64,000 nt of DNA from Bacteroidales bacterium (lineage in GTDB: Bacteria; Bacteroidota; Bacteroidia; Bacteroidales; F082), in contig JAGCPH010000020.1 of assembly GCA_017645275.1 (NCBI GenBank), forward strand, positions 1 to 64,000, given 5' to 3'. Of this stretch, positions 16,230-25,890 are shown piece by piece. Each line of letters begins with the position of its first letter. The first letter of the stretch is position 1. The position numbers and the translations under genes were made by a program. The notes beneath the pieces are model-generated. The model saw only the letters and a program-made list of their open reading frames with translations, searched no databases and was not told where the DNA came from.

Positions 16230-18296
16230 TTATTTCTCGTTCCGTTCCTTAACAATCTCCTCCTGCTTGTCTTTTGGCATCGGAGCGTAGTTGTTGAACT
16301 CCATGGAGTAGTTGGCGCGGCCAGATGAGATATTTCTCAACGCTGTAGCGTAGCCGAACATTTCCATGAGTGGCACAAAGGCGTCGAGTTTCTGCGAGCC
16401 CTTACGGAAACGGCGCATCGCCTCGATACGGCCACGGCGCTTGTTGAGGTCGCCGGTCACATTGCCGATGTAGTCGTCTGGGGTGTTCACCTCGACCTTC
16501 ATCATTGGCTCTAACAATACTGGGTTTGCCTTCATAAATGCCTGTTTGAAGCACATCTGGGCGCAGAGCTGGAACGCCATGTCGCTTGAGTCGACAGGGT
16601 GGGAGCTTCCATCCACGAGCACACATTTCACGTCTACGACAGGATAACCTGCGAACGGACCTTTGTTCATAGCGGTCTGCAAACCTTTTTCAACAGACGG
16701 GATGAACTCCTTCGGGATGACACCGCCCTTGGTGATGTCCAGAAATTCGAAGCCCTTGCCTGGGTTAGGCTCGAAACGTATGACGGTATGCGCAAACTGT
16801 CCCTTGCCGCCAGTCTGCTTCACGAAGCGGTAGTTGCATTCAAATGGTGAGGTGATGGTCTCACGGAACGACACCGACGGTGCGCCCACTGTCACCGGCA
16901 CCTTGAACTCGTCTTTCAATCTGTCAACGATAATTTCGAGATGTAGCTCGCCCATACCTGCTATGATGGTCTCTTCAGTCTCCTCATCGAAATGAGCGCG
17001 GAACGAAGGGTCTTCGTTGCAGAGCTTCGCCAATGCCTCGCCGAGTTTATTGCGGTTTTTCTTATCGTCGAGGTTAACTTTCATCTCGATCACCGCTGGA
17101 GGGATATGTATGTTCTCGAGCAGGAGAGGAGCGTTCTCGTCACACAAAGTATCGCCTGTACGAGTGATTTTCATGCCTACGAGAGCCACGATCTCACCAG
17201 CGCCGGCCTCTTGTATCTCCTCACGTTCCTTCGCCTTGATGCGGAAGATACGTCCGATACGCTCGCTCTTGCCTTTATTGGTGTTGTATACGCTCATTCC
17301 GTTGGTGAGCTTGCCGCTGAACACACGGATGAATGTCTGCTGGCCCACATACGGGTCGTTGATGAGTTTGAATGCGAGGGCTGACAGCGGCTCGCTCTCG
17401 ACAGGATTACGCTGACATGTCTTTTCCTCGTCGTATGGGTCGTGTGCGATGATAGCGCCGAGGTCCTTAGGTGAGGGGAGGTAGTCGACGATAGCGTCGA
17501 GTAGCAGCTGTATACCTTTGTTTTTATATGCCGAGCCGCATAACACTGGCACCATCATTAGCTTGATAGTAGCCTTGCGGATAGCTGATTTCAACAAATC
17601 AAGCGGTATATCTTCCTCGGCGAGGTAGAGCTCGGCAATGTCGTCGTCGAAGTCAGCCACATGCTCGATAAGGTTCTGGCGTGCTGCCTGTGCCTGTTCC
17701 ATCATCTCGGCTGGGATAGGACCAACGATGCGTTCTTTCTCCTTGAAAATCACCGAGTTCATGTTCACGAGGTCGATCATGCCCTCGAAGGTGTTCTCAA
17801 CGCCTATCGGCAGATGCAGCGGCACCGCGTTAGCGCCTAAATATTTGTTCATCTGGTTCACGACCTCGTTGAAGTCGGCACCAGTACGGTCCATCTTGTT
17901 CACGAAAGCGATACGTGGCACACGGTATTTGTCGGCCTGATTCCACACCGTCTCACTTTGAGGCTGTACGCCGCCGACAGCGCAGAACACCGCCACCATG
18001 CCGTCGATGACACGCAGCGAACGCTCCACCTCAACAGTGAAGTCGACGTGGCCGGGAGTGTCTATCAGGTTGATCTGATAGTCGTTCCAATGTGCTGTGA
18101 TAGCTGCTGAAGCGATGGTGATACCGCGTTCCTGCTCCTGTTTCATGAAGTCCATGGTGGCCTGACCGTCATGGGTCTCACCAAGTTTGCGGTTTACTCC
18201 TGTGAAGAACAAAATACGTTCCGAGACAGTCGTCTTTCCTGCATCGATATGCGCGGCGATACCGATATTTCTGAGTTTTGAAATATTTTGACTCAT
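16230..18296 (-). CDS. fusA: Elongation factor G
   Basis: This 688-residue translational GTPase drives ribosomal translocation and helps recycling. G motifs: AHIDAGKTT (G1), DTPGHVDF (G3) and NKMD (G4). Domains II-V follow with the usual C-terminal alpha/beta domain ([22 protein letters not shown]). It is transcribed alone from a TATCTTTG -7 box at 18355-18362 on the minus strand, away from any str operon. That context allows either the main EF-G or a paralogue, and length and motifs favour a functional EF-G. Confidence 0.95.
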   Translation of the reverse strand: MSQNISKLRNIGIAAHIDAGKTTVSERILFFTGVNRKLGETHDGQATMDFMKQEQERGITIASAAITAHWNDYQINLIDTPGHVDFTVEVERSLRVIDGMVAVFCAVGGVQPQSETVWNQADKYRVPRIAFVNKMDRTGADFNEVVNQMNKYLGANAVPLHLPIGVENTFEGMIDLVNMNSVIFKEKERIVGPIPAEMMEQAQAARQNLIEHVADFDDDIAELYLAEEDIPLDLLKSAIRKATIKLMMVPVLCGSAYKNKGIQLLLDAIVDYLPSPKDLGAIIAHDPYDEEKTCQRNPVESEPLSALAFKLINDPYVGQQTFIRVFSGKLTNGMSVYNTNKGKSERIGRIFRIKAKEREEIQEAGAGEIVALVGMKITRTGDTLCDENAPLLLENIHIPPAVIEMKVNLDDKKNRNKLGEALAKLCNEDPSFRAHFDEETEETIIAGMGELHLEIIVDRLKDEFKVPVTVGAPSVSFRETITSPFECNYRFVKQTGGKGQFAHTVIRFEPNPGKGFEFLDITKGGVIPKEFIPSVEKGLQTAMNKGPFAGYPVVDVKCVLVDGSSHPVDSSDMAFQLCAQMCFKQAFMKANPVLLEPMMKVEVNTPDDYIGNVTGDLNKRRGRIEAMRRFRKGSQKLDAFVPLMEMFGYATALRNISSGRANYSMEFNNYAPMPKDKQEEIVKERNEK

Positions 18297-18392
18297 TGTA
18301 ATAAATTGATTTTCAATAATATTGATAGAAATTTGCTCTAAATCTTTCTGGCTGCAAAGATACGAAAAAATTCTGATATCCCTATGTTTTTT

Positions 18393-18521
18393 AATAAAAA
18401 AAGGGATGTCAATCCATATAACATCCCTGGCAACTTAATATATAACTGGTTAACTTTTTCTTAAAAAAGGGCGCCAATCCACCTGACGCCCAGGCAACTT
18501 AATATATAACTGGTTAACTTT
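18393..18521 (-). terminator. Two tandem duplicated terminators after the T9SS gene
   Basis: Two units about 64 bp apart each hold a hairpin followed, on the minus strand, by a T run. One is GGGATGT (18403-18409)/ACATCCC (18421-18427) and the other GGGCG (18469-18473)/CGCCC (18487-18491). Each is linked to a nearly identical ~29-bp tail containing CAACTTAATATATAACTGGT. The stems differ in sequence but keep pairing. Confidence 0.75.
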
Positions 18522-18533
18522 CTTGATTTTTAA

Positions 18534-20798
18534 TTATCTTATTACTATTTTCTGTTTTTTTATATAATTGTCAGTCAATCTCAGGACATAAATGCCTTTT
18601 TTGAGATCGTTTACTACTGCCACGCCGTTGATATTGGTTTTGACTACCAATCTGCCTGACAATTCGTAGACCTCAAGGATGCCTTCGCCATTCACAATTA
18701 ATTCACTGCCGTTCTGCCACGCAAAGGTCTTTGAATCTTCATCAGATTCAGAGCCTGGTTCGTCGCTGTATTTGAATCTTACAATGAAACGGTCGATATT
18801 GTCGTTGTTGGTAGCAACAAAACTGTAATTCTCTTCAATTAGCATGTCGACGTCGGTGCCTTTCATCCTGTCGATAAGGTGGAGGTAGTCAAACTGACCG
18901 TTGACATTGAAACTCAATGTGTATTCTCCTGTTTTCTTTGCCTCAAATGCGAGAGTTATTTCATCAATCTCTTCGTTAATGTCAACTGAAGCAAAACTCT
19001 TGTCGTCATATCTGACATAAAGCATAGGAGCGTTTGCATTGTAATGTTCAAGCTTGTCGAATCCGAGACCTTCCTTGAAATTGATGCAGGCCACATCTTC
19101 AAATTGGCTGTTGTTGACCTTAAACCAGATGTTGTCGTATTCTTCTGTCGCAACCGGAGCGTCATCAGTGTCTTTGATTTGAATGGTTTTACCTGAAATA
19201 GCCTGAACCATGACAGCTGCTCCTACAGGAATAGCCTCGTTGTCATATTTATACTCCCAAGTGCCGTTAGAAGTCATAACGCAATAACCTTCTTTGATAT
19301 AATCATTAGGTATTGCTACACCTTTGTAAATCTCATGGTTATATGGGTTCCCGATAAGGTTGAACCCTGTCTGATTGTCATCTTTTTCTGTATAAGAAAG
19401 GGCGTAATCAATATCACCAGTATTCAGTGTTCCGTTGAAGCCAAGAGATTCACTGGTACTTTCAGTGCGGTACAGATAACCGTGACCATTGCTGAAATGA
19501 TCAAAGCGGTGCTCAGGGTCTCTATATTCAAGCCACTGACGATTTTCTTCATCATAATAGTAAATGTTATGAATTGAAGATGTCATATGGTTGACGTTAT
19601 CAAATCTCTGTCTGTCGACAGGTGAGGAGATGGCTTGCCAACCGCTGTTATCTGTCTCATCCCAGATATTAACGCTAATCTCGCAGGTAGGTGCTGCTAC
19701 TGAGCTGAATGATCCGACGTAATTGTTGATTCCGTTGACTACAACGCTGTTTCCTTCGCTGGTGCTAACTATATCAATAAGGTAGTCAACGCCTTTGGTG
19801 AGTGTCCAGCCATAATATGTCACATCTTCGTTAATGATTACTGCTTCAGGAACATATAATGTTTCTCTACCATTGATGTAGACCTTCGAAATTTCGTTAG
19901 CTGGTGAGGATTTCAATGCCTGAACGCCTTGTTTTGGCAAATCATTATAGGTATAATCTATTATATAATAGGAGTATCCATCATAATGGGCTTTCGCGTT
20001 GTTTGCCAATCTGTGGAAATTAGCCATGCTGTTTGGAAGCTCGTCATCGTTGGGTTTGACGTCTATCAAACCGGCCATCGTGCAGTTGATATAGTTGACA
20101 GTATTGTTGACCCAACCCACAAATCCTGTGCATTTGTTGGCTGTTTTGGTCTCTTTTGAATCAATGATACTACCGTTGAAAATGCAGTTCTCAAAAGTGA
20201 GTGTGCCTTTATTGTTCTGTCCTACAAAACCGCCATGAGTGCAGTCAAAAGGTTTGTTAGGATTAACTGTTACGATGCTATCGCAAATGATATTTATGCC
20301 GCTGATGCAGTTCTGTATTGTCGTAGCATTGTTTGTGTTGTTTGTATAAGCAACGATACCACCTGCGAATTTGTTTGTTGTGATTATTGTGCCGTCAACT
20401 TTGAGATCCTTGATTGTCGCGCCGTCGGTAACACCAAAAGGAGCAGCATATTTCTCTGTGCGGTCCATGTAGATGTGAATGGTATGAAAATCACCGTCAA
20501 ATTCGCCTTTAAACGCGTGATCGTCAACACCGACGATTGTCCGGATTGGTTCTTCTTCCGAACCGAGAATGATGTCGGCTGTGAGCTTGTAATATGCATC
20601 CGAACCTACACCATATATATTAATATTGTCGGTGAGTATTGTCCAATCCTCTGCATTATTAATAAGGTATGGGTCTGATGCGGTGCCACAACCATAGAAC
20701 TGAGCCAATGAAGTGGTGGTAAAGATTACAACGAAAAGAATCATAACGATTCCTTTCGTCATAATCTGTTTCACCGTCTTCATATTTCTGCTGTTCAT
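18534..20798 (-). CDS. Secreted protein with GLUG-like repeats and T9SS sorting domain
   Basis: This 754-residue protein has a signal peptide (hydrophobic run, cleavage near SLAQ about residue 32). Its N-terminal half shows beta-helix, GLUG-like repeats (FKGEFDGDFHTIHIYM, FAGGIVAYTNN, GGFVGQNN). A beta-rich middle region follows. The last ~65 residues form a type A T9SS C-terminal sorting domain (LEVYELSGRLVVKTNINGVA, then KKGIYVLRL ending in KKQKIVIR). It is probably exported through T9SS to the cell surface. Adhesion or polymer binding is possible but not shown. Met6 could be the true start. It has an unusual phased repeat array upstream and duplicated terminators downstream. Confidence 0.82.
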   Translation of the reverse strand: MNSRNMKTVKQIMTKGIVMILFVVIFTTTSLAQFYGCGTASDPYLINNAEDWTILTDNINIYGVGSDAYYKLTADIILGSEEEPIRTIVGVDDHAFKGEFDGDFHTIHIYMDRTEKYAAPFGVTDGATIKDLKVDGTIITTNKFAGGIVAYTNNTNNATTIQNCISGINIICDSIVTVNPNKPFDCTHGGFVGQNNKGTLTFENCIFNGSIIDSKETKTANKCTGFVGWVNNTVNYINCTMAGLIDVKPNDDELPNSMANFHRLANNAKAHYDGYSYYIIDYTYNDLPKQGVQALKSSPANEISKVYINGRETLYVPEAVIINEDVTYYGWTLTKGVDYLIDIVSTSEGNSVVVNGINNYVGSFSSVAAPTCEISVNIWDETDNSGWQAISSPVDRQRFDNVNHMTSSIHNIYYYDEENRQWLEYRDPEHRFDHFSNGHGYLYRTESTSESLGFNGTLNTGDIDYALSYTEKDDNQTGFNLIGNPYNHEIYKGVAIPNDYIKEGYCVMTSNGTWEYKYDNEAIPVGAAVMVQAISGKTIQIKDTDDAPVATEEYDNIWFKVNNSQFEDVACINFKEGLGFDKLEHYNANAPMLYVRYDDKSFASVDINEEIDEITLAFEAKKTGEYTLSFNVNGQFDYLHLIDRMKGTDVDMLIEENYSFVATNNDNIDRFIVRFKYSDEPGSESDEDSKTFAWQNGSELIVNGEGILEVYELSGRLVVKTNINGVAVVNDLKKGIYVLRLTDNYIKKQKIVIR

Positions 20799-20820
20799 TT
20801 TTTGCTAAACTTTTCGAGCG

Positions 20821-20828
20821 CAAAAATA
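20821..20828 (-). promoter_or_regulatory. -7 element of the T9SS cargo gene
   Basis: The minus strand reads TATTTTTG here, about 23-30 bp before the ATG. No TTTG -33 box is found at the expected distance. The phased repeats begin there instead (20850), as expected for an activator-dependent promoter. Confidence 0.55.
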
Positions 20829-20849
20829 TAGCAACAGAACTACATACAC

Positions 20850-20970
20850 TTTATTCTGCGTGTAAAACGCTTTAATCTAAGTGTAAAATGTTTTAATCTG
20901 AATGTAAATGATTTTATTCTAGGTGTAAACGCCTTTATTCTGCGTGTAAAATTTTATTCTGCGTGTATTG
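20850..20970. repeat. Six 18-bp direct repeats phased at 21 bp (putative operator array)
   Basis: Copies of TTTAnTCTnnGTGTAAAA start at 20850, 20871, 20892, 20913, 20934 and 20953, with spacing 21, 21, 21, 21 and 19 bp. The array lies directly upstream of the promoter of the T9SS gene. The last copy runs into the 3' end of the AraC-type regulator gene. Two-turn phasing puts all copies on one DNA face, which suits cooperative binding by an AraC-family protein. Confidence 0.8.
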
Positions 20971-22087
20971 TGCTGATATATTCTTTAGGCGTAATATTCA
21001 TAATTCGCTTGAAAATCTGGGAGAAAGAGCTTCCCGACGTGAATCCTGACTCTAAAGCCACTTGTTCGAGTTTTAATGACGTGTCGTTTTGAAGCATTTC
21101 ACATGCATGTTCGATTCGCATTGTGTTTATAAGCTTGTAAAACGACTGATATTCGCTTCGGGCAATGACCTCACTCAGATAGTTTTTGTTGGTGTGCATG
21201 ATGTCGATCAGGTCGTTCATGGTGATGTGCTCCTCAAGATACAACTTCTTGCTACGAACGATGTCGATGAGCTTTTCCTGTGTTTCCTTGCAGTATTTCT
21301 CGGTGAGCCTGTATCTCGCCGGTGCGGGTACTTCCTCTGCCTCCTCCTTGTTTTTCAACGCTTTAGGCAACTTCTTGGCATTGCGGTGCGGATTTAATGA
21401 GTAGATTGCAAACCATACGCTGATCACACTCATTATTATGTCGCGAATCATTTTTGCGACAGGTTGGTTGATTAGGAAAGTGACAATCAACAGAACACAC
21501 AGCAACAAAGGAAGCCATTTCACTCTTCTCGCAAATAATACCGGGAAGTCGGTCTCGTTTGAGAACTCGTCTTCTTCAATGGCGCGGATCTCCTTTATCA
21601 CCATCACCCTGCATCTGTCGAGATGTGCTATGTAAATGATTTCCAATGCTAATACTACGATGGTCATGATTGTCTTGTACATCGGAGTAAATTCGATGAT
21701 GCCAAACACCGGAAGTAACAGAGCTATCCAACAGGCGAATATAGGAAGTTGGAATAACATCAGTCTTTTTGGGGTATAGAAATCTAAAAAGAAATAGCCT
21801 TTAGTAAGTATAACCAGATATGATGTGGTGAACAACATCGCTATTGCGTTAAGGCAGAATAGCACTTCGGGCCTGTATACAAAGAAAATATACGGAAGCT
21901 CCAGAGCCTGCATGATAAACAAATTGGCCAATGAATTTCGGGCTGGATATAACTCTCCGAAGATCTCTTTATACGCCGTAGGAACATAAAACATTTTCAA
22001 AAGAAATGCATAAATATTGACCACGACATATATGAGATTCATTGAGAATACTGCCAAAAACAACGAACCATTAGCCATGTCGATCAT
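20954..22087 (-). CDS. Membrane-anchored AraC-family transcriptional regulator
   Basis: This 377-residue protein has an N-terminal membrane part of about six or seven hydrophobic helices (roughly residues 8-230). A charged linker leads to a C-terminal AraC/XylS double helix-turn-helix domain (about 270-377). In it, LEQVALESGFTSGSSFSQIFK and ITPKEYIS are signatures of the second HTH. No sensor domain is recognised, so the membrane helices may sense the signal. Its last codons are encoded by the 21-bp repeat array that precedes the T9SS gene, its likely target. A minus-strand TAATTTTG -7 box lies at 22114-22121. Met1 or Met4 may start. Confidence 0.85.
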   Translation of the reverse strand: MIDMANGSLFLAVFSMNLIYVVVNIYAFLLKMFYVPTAYKEIFGELYPARNSLANLFIMQALELPYIFFVYRPEVLFCLNAIAMLFTTSYLVILTKGYFFLDFYTPKRLMLFQLPIFACWIALLLPVFGIIEFTPMYKTIMTIVVLALEIIYIAHLDRCRVMVIKEIRAIEEDEFSNETDFPVLFARRVKWLPLLLCVLLIVTFLINQPVAKMIRDIIMSVISVWFAIYSLNPHRNAKKLPKALKNKEEAEEVPAPARYRLTEKYCKETQEKLIDIVRSKKLYLEEHITMNDLIDIMHTNKNYLSEVIARSEYQSFYKLINTMRIEHACEMLQNDTSLKLEQVALESGFTSGSSFSQIFKRIMNITPKEYISTIHAE

Positions 22088-22151
22088 TACAATTTATATT
22101 GATATATAAACTGCAAAATTATAAAAAAAATTTAAATAGTGAGATTTTTTT

Positions 22152-23666
22152 TTACTTTCCGATGCAAAAACGTCCGAAAATTGTGCCCAAAACCTCGCCA
22201 TTTGTCACTTCACCGGTGATGCTTCCTATGTGATACAAGGCCTGACGAAGGTCTTGTGCCAACAAGTCGGCTGAGAGATTGTTCTCCATTCCTTTTTTCA
22301 CCTGCTCCAGACTCTCTTTAGCCTGCATAAGTGCCTCATAATGACGGAGATTGGTGACCAAAACGGTGTTTCCGTCAACTTTCGGTGTGCGGGTGAGATA
22401 ACGGATTTCGCGTTTCAAATCCTCAATGTCATCAGGCTTTTTCGCAGACATTATGTTGTATCTCATAAGGTTGCGGATGTCGTACAAATCCTGTCCGGTG
22501 ACGCTGTAGCTGTACTCGTCGCACATGTAACCACCGTTGGCCTCGATGTTTTTCTCGACAGTATCCTTGATTTCCCATCGGAAATCGTCGTTGATGTCGT
22601 AATACTTCGAGATATGAATTTTGTCGTTTTTGTTGATGAGCAGCAAAAGCTTCTGTTTCAACAAGTTAACGTGTTTGATGATATCTCTTGCCGCTTTATA
22701 GATATGCCTCAGCTGTGTCGTTCCGTCTATCACTCCGATCACGATGTCGGCTTCGGCTATCTTTTGGAAAGTGCGCTCGATGCCAATCTTTTCGATGGTT
22801 TCCGATGTCTCGCGGATGCCTGCGGTGTCGATGAAACGGTATGTTATCCCTTCGATGGTGAACGTCTCCTCGATGGTGTCGCGTGTGGTGCCTTCGATTT
22901 CGCTCACTATGGCGCGTTCTTCGCCGAGAATGGCATTCAGCAAGGTGCTTTTGCCTGTATTTGTCTCGCCTACGATAGCCACCGGCACTCCTTGTTTGAT
23001 AGCGTTACCCATTCTGAATGAATCGGTTAGCTTGCCAATATGTTTCAAAATGGTGCCGAGCAGGTCTTTCAGCTTGGTGCGGTCGGCAAACTCTACGTCT
23101 TCTTCCGAGAAGTCGAGTTCAAGTTCAAGAAGTGCTGTCAGGTCGACGAGTTTCGAGCGTAAGTCCTTGAGTTCGTTGGAGAAACCGCCTTTCAGCTGGT
23201 TCACTGCTATGCGGTGTTCAGTCTCGTTTTGCGATGCGATGAGGTCGGCAACCGCCTCGCATTGTGCCAGGTCGAGCTTCCCGTTGATGAATGCGCGCTT
23301 CGAGAACTCTCCTGGTTCGGCAAGCCTGCCACCGAATTTCCACAGCAGCTCCATGATTCTTTGTTGCACGAATTCCGAGCCGTGACAGCTGATTTCGACA
23401 GAATCCTCGCCAGTGTAGGAGTGGGGCGACTTGAAAAACGTCACCAGCACCTCGTCGACCATTGGGGCATCGTCAGGGAATGGGTCGAAGATCTCGCCAT
23501 AATACGCTTTATATGGCTCTATAGTGTTGATATCCAACAGCTTGCCATTCTTTCTGAAGATGTGCAAAACAGCTTTGAAACTCTCTTTGCCGGAGACCCT
23601 TATTATAGAGATGGCTCCCGTTCCCGATGCTGTCGCTACAGCGTAAATCGTGTCGTACTTGCTCAT
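22152..23666 (-). CDS. mnmE: tRNA modification GTPase MnmE
   Basis: This 504-residue protein installs, with MnmG, the 5-carboxymethylaminomethyl group on U34 of certain tRNAs. It has an N-terminal formyl-THF-binding domain (YDTIYAVATASGTGAISIIRVSG) and helical domain. The inserted Ras-like G domain reads GETNTGKSTLLNAILGEE, with the K-loop region DTAGIRET and NKND. The C-terminal FCIGK motif is intact. The start lies 1 bp from the stop of the upstream thioredoxin-like gene, suggesting co-transcription. Confidence 0.96.
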   Translation of the reverse strand: MSKYDTIYAVATASGTGAISIIRVSGKESFKAVLHIFRKNGKLLDINTIEPYKAYYGEIFDPFPDDAPMVDEVLVTFFKSPHSYTGEDSVEISCHGSEFVQQRIMELLWKFGGRLAEPGEFSKRAFINGKLDLAQCEAVADLIASQNETEHRIAVNQLKGGFSNELKDLRSKLVDLTALLELELDFSEEDVEFADRTKLKDLLGTILKHIGKLTDSFRMGNAIKQGVPVAIVGETNTGKSTLLNAILGEERAIVSEIEGTTRDTIEETFTIEGITYRFIDTAGIRETSETIEKIGIERTFQKIAEADIVIGVIDGTTQLRHIYKAARDIIKHVNLLKQKLLLLINKNDKIHISKYYDINDDFRWEIKDTVEKNIEANGGYMCDEYSYSVTGQDLYDIRNLMRYNIMSAKKPDDIEDLKREIRYLTRTPKVDGNTVLVTNLRHYEALMQAKESLEQVKKGMENNLSADLLAQDLRQALYHIGSITGEVTNGEVLGTIFGRFCIGK

Positions 23667-23667
23667 G

Positions 23668-24774
23668 TCAATCCATATTTAGAACTTGCTCGACCTGTTC
23701 CGCCTTGATGCGCTTGGCTATGATTTTCTTTTGACTATCAAGCACATATATAGTAGGAGTGGTCTGAATGTCGTACAAAAATAGTAAATTTTCTATTCCA
23801 GTAGAGTTAATTTCCACTGGAAAAATCGCCATCTCAGGATGCCGTGACTGTATATCTTCCAAAACCTTGCCTTCTTTCATGCAGGTCTGGCAGTCTTTGT
23901 CGTAGAAAAACACCACAACATATTGACTATCAATGGAGTGTAGATTGCCGATTTCTGGAATCTTCGCTCCAATTTTCAGGTTTTTCAGGTATTTGGCGCG
24001 TTCGGTCATCATGTTCAGCACTCGCTCCGACACGTTTTCCATCTCATATTTCATGAAATAATCTTCCACAAGATGGATGTAGATGTCGTCGAGGTTCATA
24101 TATTCCGGCGCATAATATTTTCTGTAGAAATACCAGATGAGATAGTCGCGAACATCGTCGCAGTCGCCAGTCTTTGCTATTACTTTATCGATTTCAGCGT
24201 TGATGATTTCAGCATTTATCGGCAGATTGTTGAAATATGCCTCCAACTTCTTGTCGATCAACGGATAAGTCAGTATTCGCTTGTCGTTCAGCGCGAAACC
24301 CTCCCAATAATGCTCAAAGTCATGCTGCTGCATCGAATTTATCACCAGATTGATGAAAGCGTCCTCGTTTTTGACCTTAAACTGATTCAAATCCACGCCG
24401 TCATGCCCCAATTGTGCCATCATCTTGACGTAGTTTGCAGTCTCTTTGCTACCACGCACCCTTATCGGATTCTGATAATCCAAGTCATTGATTATGAATG
24501 AGAACCTTTGGTCTTTCCCAATCAAAATCTCGGTTAAAGGGAAGTCGTTGCCAGTTGTCAAAACATATATTCCTTCCGGAAATTTTTGTTTGTTTTTAAA
24601 CTGAATCTTACCTTTTTTAATATATGCAGTGTCGACAACAGTAGTCTTAGAGCCCCTGTACTGATGCAGGTAAAACACGCTATCTTGTTGATTGTCAAAG
24701 TAGATTTTGATGTTCGTTTGTCCGAACAACAAGATAGGCAATATCAATATGACTAGTAAAAAATATTTTTTCAT
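23668..24774 (-). CDS. Periplasmic thioredoxin-like protein (DUF4369/TlpA-like)
   Basis: This 368-residue exported protein has a signal peptide (about residues 1-18, ending LLFGQ) and an N-terminal beta-rich DUF4369-like part (IKIYFDNQQDSVFYLHQYRG, then IQFKNKQKFPEGIYVL). A helical middle follows, then a C-terminal thioredoxin fold. The redox motif is Cys295-Gln-Thr-Cys298 and the cis-proline lies in TTPTIYV. It is likely a thiol-disulfide oxidoreductase of the envelope, as in Bacteroidetes TlpA-like proteins. A TAATTTTG -7 box lies at 24782-24789 (minus strand). It is followed immediately by mnmE. Confidence 0.82.
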   Translation of the reverse strand: MKKYFLLVILILPILLFGQTNIKIYFDNQQDSVFYLHQYRGSKTTVVDTAYIKKGKIQFKNKQKFPEGIYVLTTGNDFPLTEILIGKDQRFSFIINDLDYQNPIRVRGSKETANYVKMMAQLGHDGVDLNQFKVKNEDAFINLVINSMQQHDFEHYWEGFALNDKRILTYPLIDKKLEAYFNNLPINAEIINAEIDKVIAKTGDCDDVRDYLIWYFYRKYYAPEYMNLDDIYIHLVEDYFMKYEMENVSERVLNMMTERAKYLKNLKIGAKIPEIGNLHSIDSQYVVVFFYDKDCQTCMKEGKVLEDIQSRHPEMAIFPVEINSTGIENLLFLYDIQTTPTIYVLDSQKKIIAKRIKAEQVEQVLNMD

Positions 24775-24801
24775 GACGATGCAAAATTATGAAAATTTTT
24801 A

Positions 24802-24809
24802 TAACTTTG
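24802..24809 (+). promoter_or_regulatory. -7 promoter element of the EEP nuclease gene
   Basis: TAACTTTG followed by CA, 22 nt before the ATG at 24832. It is divergent from the TAATTTTG box of the thioredoxin-like gene. Confidence 0.6.
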
Positions 24810-24831
24810 CAACAAATAAAATTGGAATAAT

Positions 24832-25890
24832 ATGAGACCTTTTACTGAACGAAAAGTCCCTATACTATTCTGCTTAATCATTGGATTACAGATAGTTAGC
24901 TCTTTTGTCGCCGCCGGACAGGAGGGTGGTGGGATGCGTGTGGCGTTTTGGAACTTCGAAAATTTCTTCGACCCATTTGTCGACTCCACAAGGGTGTACA
25001 ACGAATTCACCGAAGATGGCAGCCAGCACTGGACAAAATCACGGTTTTACAAGAAGCGCAACAATATGTACAAAGCGATTCTGGCCATCTCTGAAAACGA
25101 GCCAATGGGCATACTTGGCATCGCAGAGATTGAAAACCAATATGTTTTGAACATGTTGTTCAATCAGACGCCGTTACATACACATAATTACTGCATCATC
25201 CACTATGAGGGCGACGACAAACGTGGCATCGACGTGGCTATGGTTTATTGCATCGACAAACTGCAACTCGTTTATACTGAAGCAGTTAAGGTGCGAAATC
25301 CGAAGAATCCGAACTTTAAGACGCGTGATATCCTTTACGCCAAGTTTTACGACAAGCGAGGGGACACTATACATTGTTTCGTGAATCACTGGCCGTCGCG
25401 TTACGGTGGCGAGCGGGAGACGATAAAACTGCGAGCTCTCGCTGCTAACACATTGAAACACAAGGTAGATTCGCTGGTGTTTCTGCATCAGACCATACCT
25501 AAAATAATAATAATGGGTGACTTTAACGACACGCCCGAAGACCCGAGCATTTACGAGGTGCTGAATGCGAAATCGCCTGAAAAATCTGACAAAAACGATG
25601 TTTTGGTAAATCTCTTCACCGATGGAAGTAAACTCGGTTTTGAAGGCACGCTGAAACATCAGTACAACTGGCAGATTTTCGACCAGATCATTGTCTCCAA
25701 GTCATTGATAGACAATGTTAAAGGCTTGCTGTACAAACAAAATAGCGCACAAATATTCCATGGTGACTTCCTCTTCGAGAAAGACGAGTCGTTTGGAGGT
25801 ATGAAGCTGTTCCGTACGTATGTGGGACCGAAATATTATGGTGGTTATGCCGACCATTTGCCAGTTTATATCGACTTGATATTCAAGTGA
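24832..25890 (+). CDS. Secreted endonuclease/exonuclease/phosphatase family protein
   Basis: This 352-residue protein has a signal peptide (about residues 1-29) and an EEP-fold metal-dependent phosphodiesterase domain. Motifs: FWNFENFFDP near the N-terminus, GIAEIEN (metal-binding Glu), VNHWPSR, GDFNDTPEDPS and the terminal YADHLPVYIDL (catalytic His). The substrate may be nucleic acid or a phosphorylated compound, and an extracytoplasmic site is inferred from the signal peptide. Its TGA abuts the stop of the convergent AddB-like gene with no spacer. Confidence 0.87.
   Translation: MRPFTERKVPILFCLIIGLQIVSSFVAAGQEGGGMRVAFWNFENFFDPFVDSTRVYNEFTEDGSQHWTKSRFYKKRNNMYKAILAISENEPMGILGIAEIENQYVLNMLFNQTPLHTHNYCIIHYEGDDKRGIDVAMVYCIDKLQLVYTEAVKVRNPKNPNFKTRDILYAKFYDKRGDTIHCFVNHWPSRYGGERETIKLRALAANTLKHKVDSLVFLHQTIPKIIIMGDFNDTPEDPSIYEVLNAKSPEKSDKNDVLVNLFTDGSKLGFEGTLKHQYNWQIFDQIIVSKSLIDNVKGLLYKQNSAQIFHGDFLFEKDESFGGMKLFRTYVGPKYYGGYADHLPVYIDLIFK

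Noticed and set aside
20850..20970. Possible CRISPR array
   Set aside because: Repeat units are 18 bp with 1-3-bp spacing, no unique spacers and no cas genes. It is better explained as phased operator sites.
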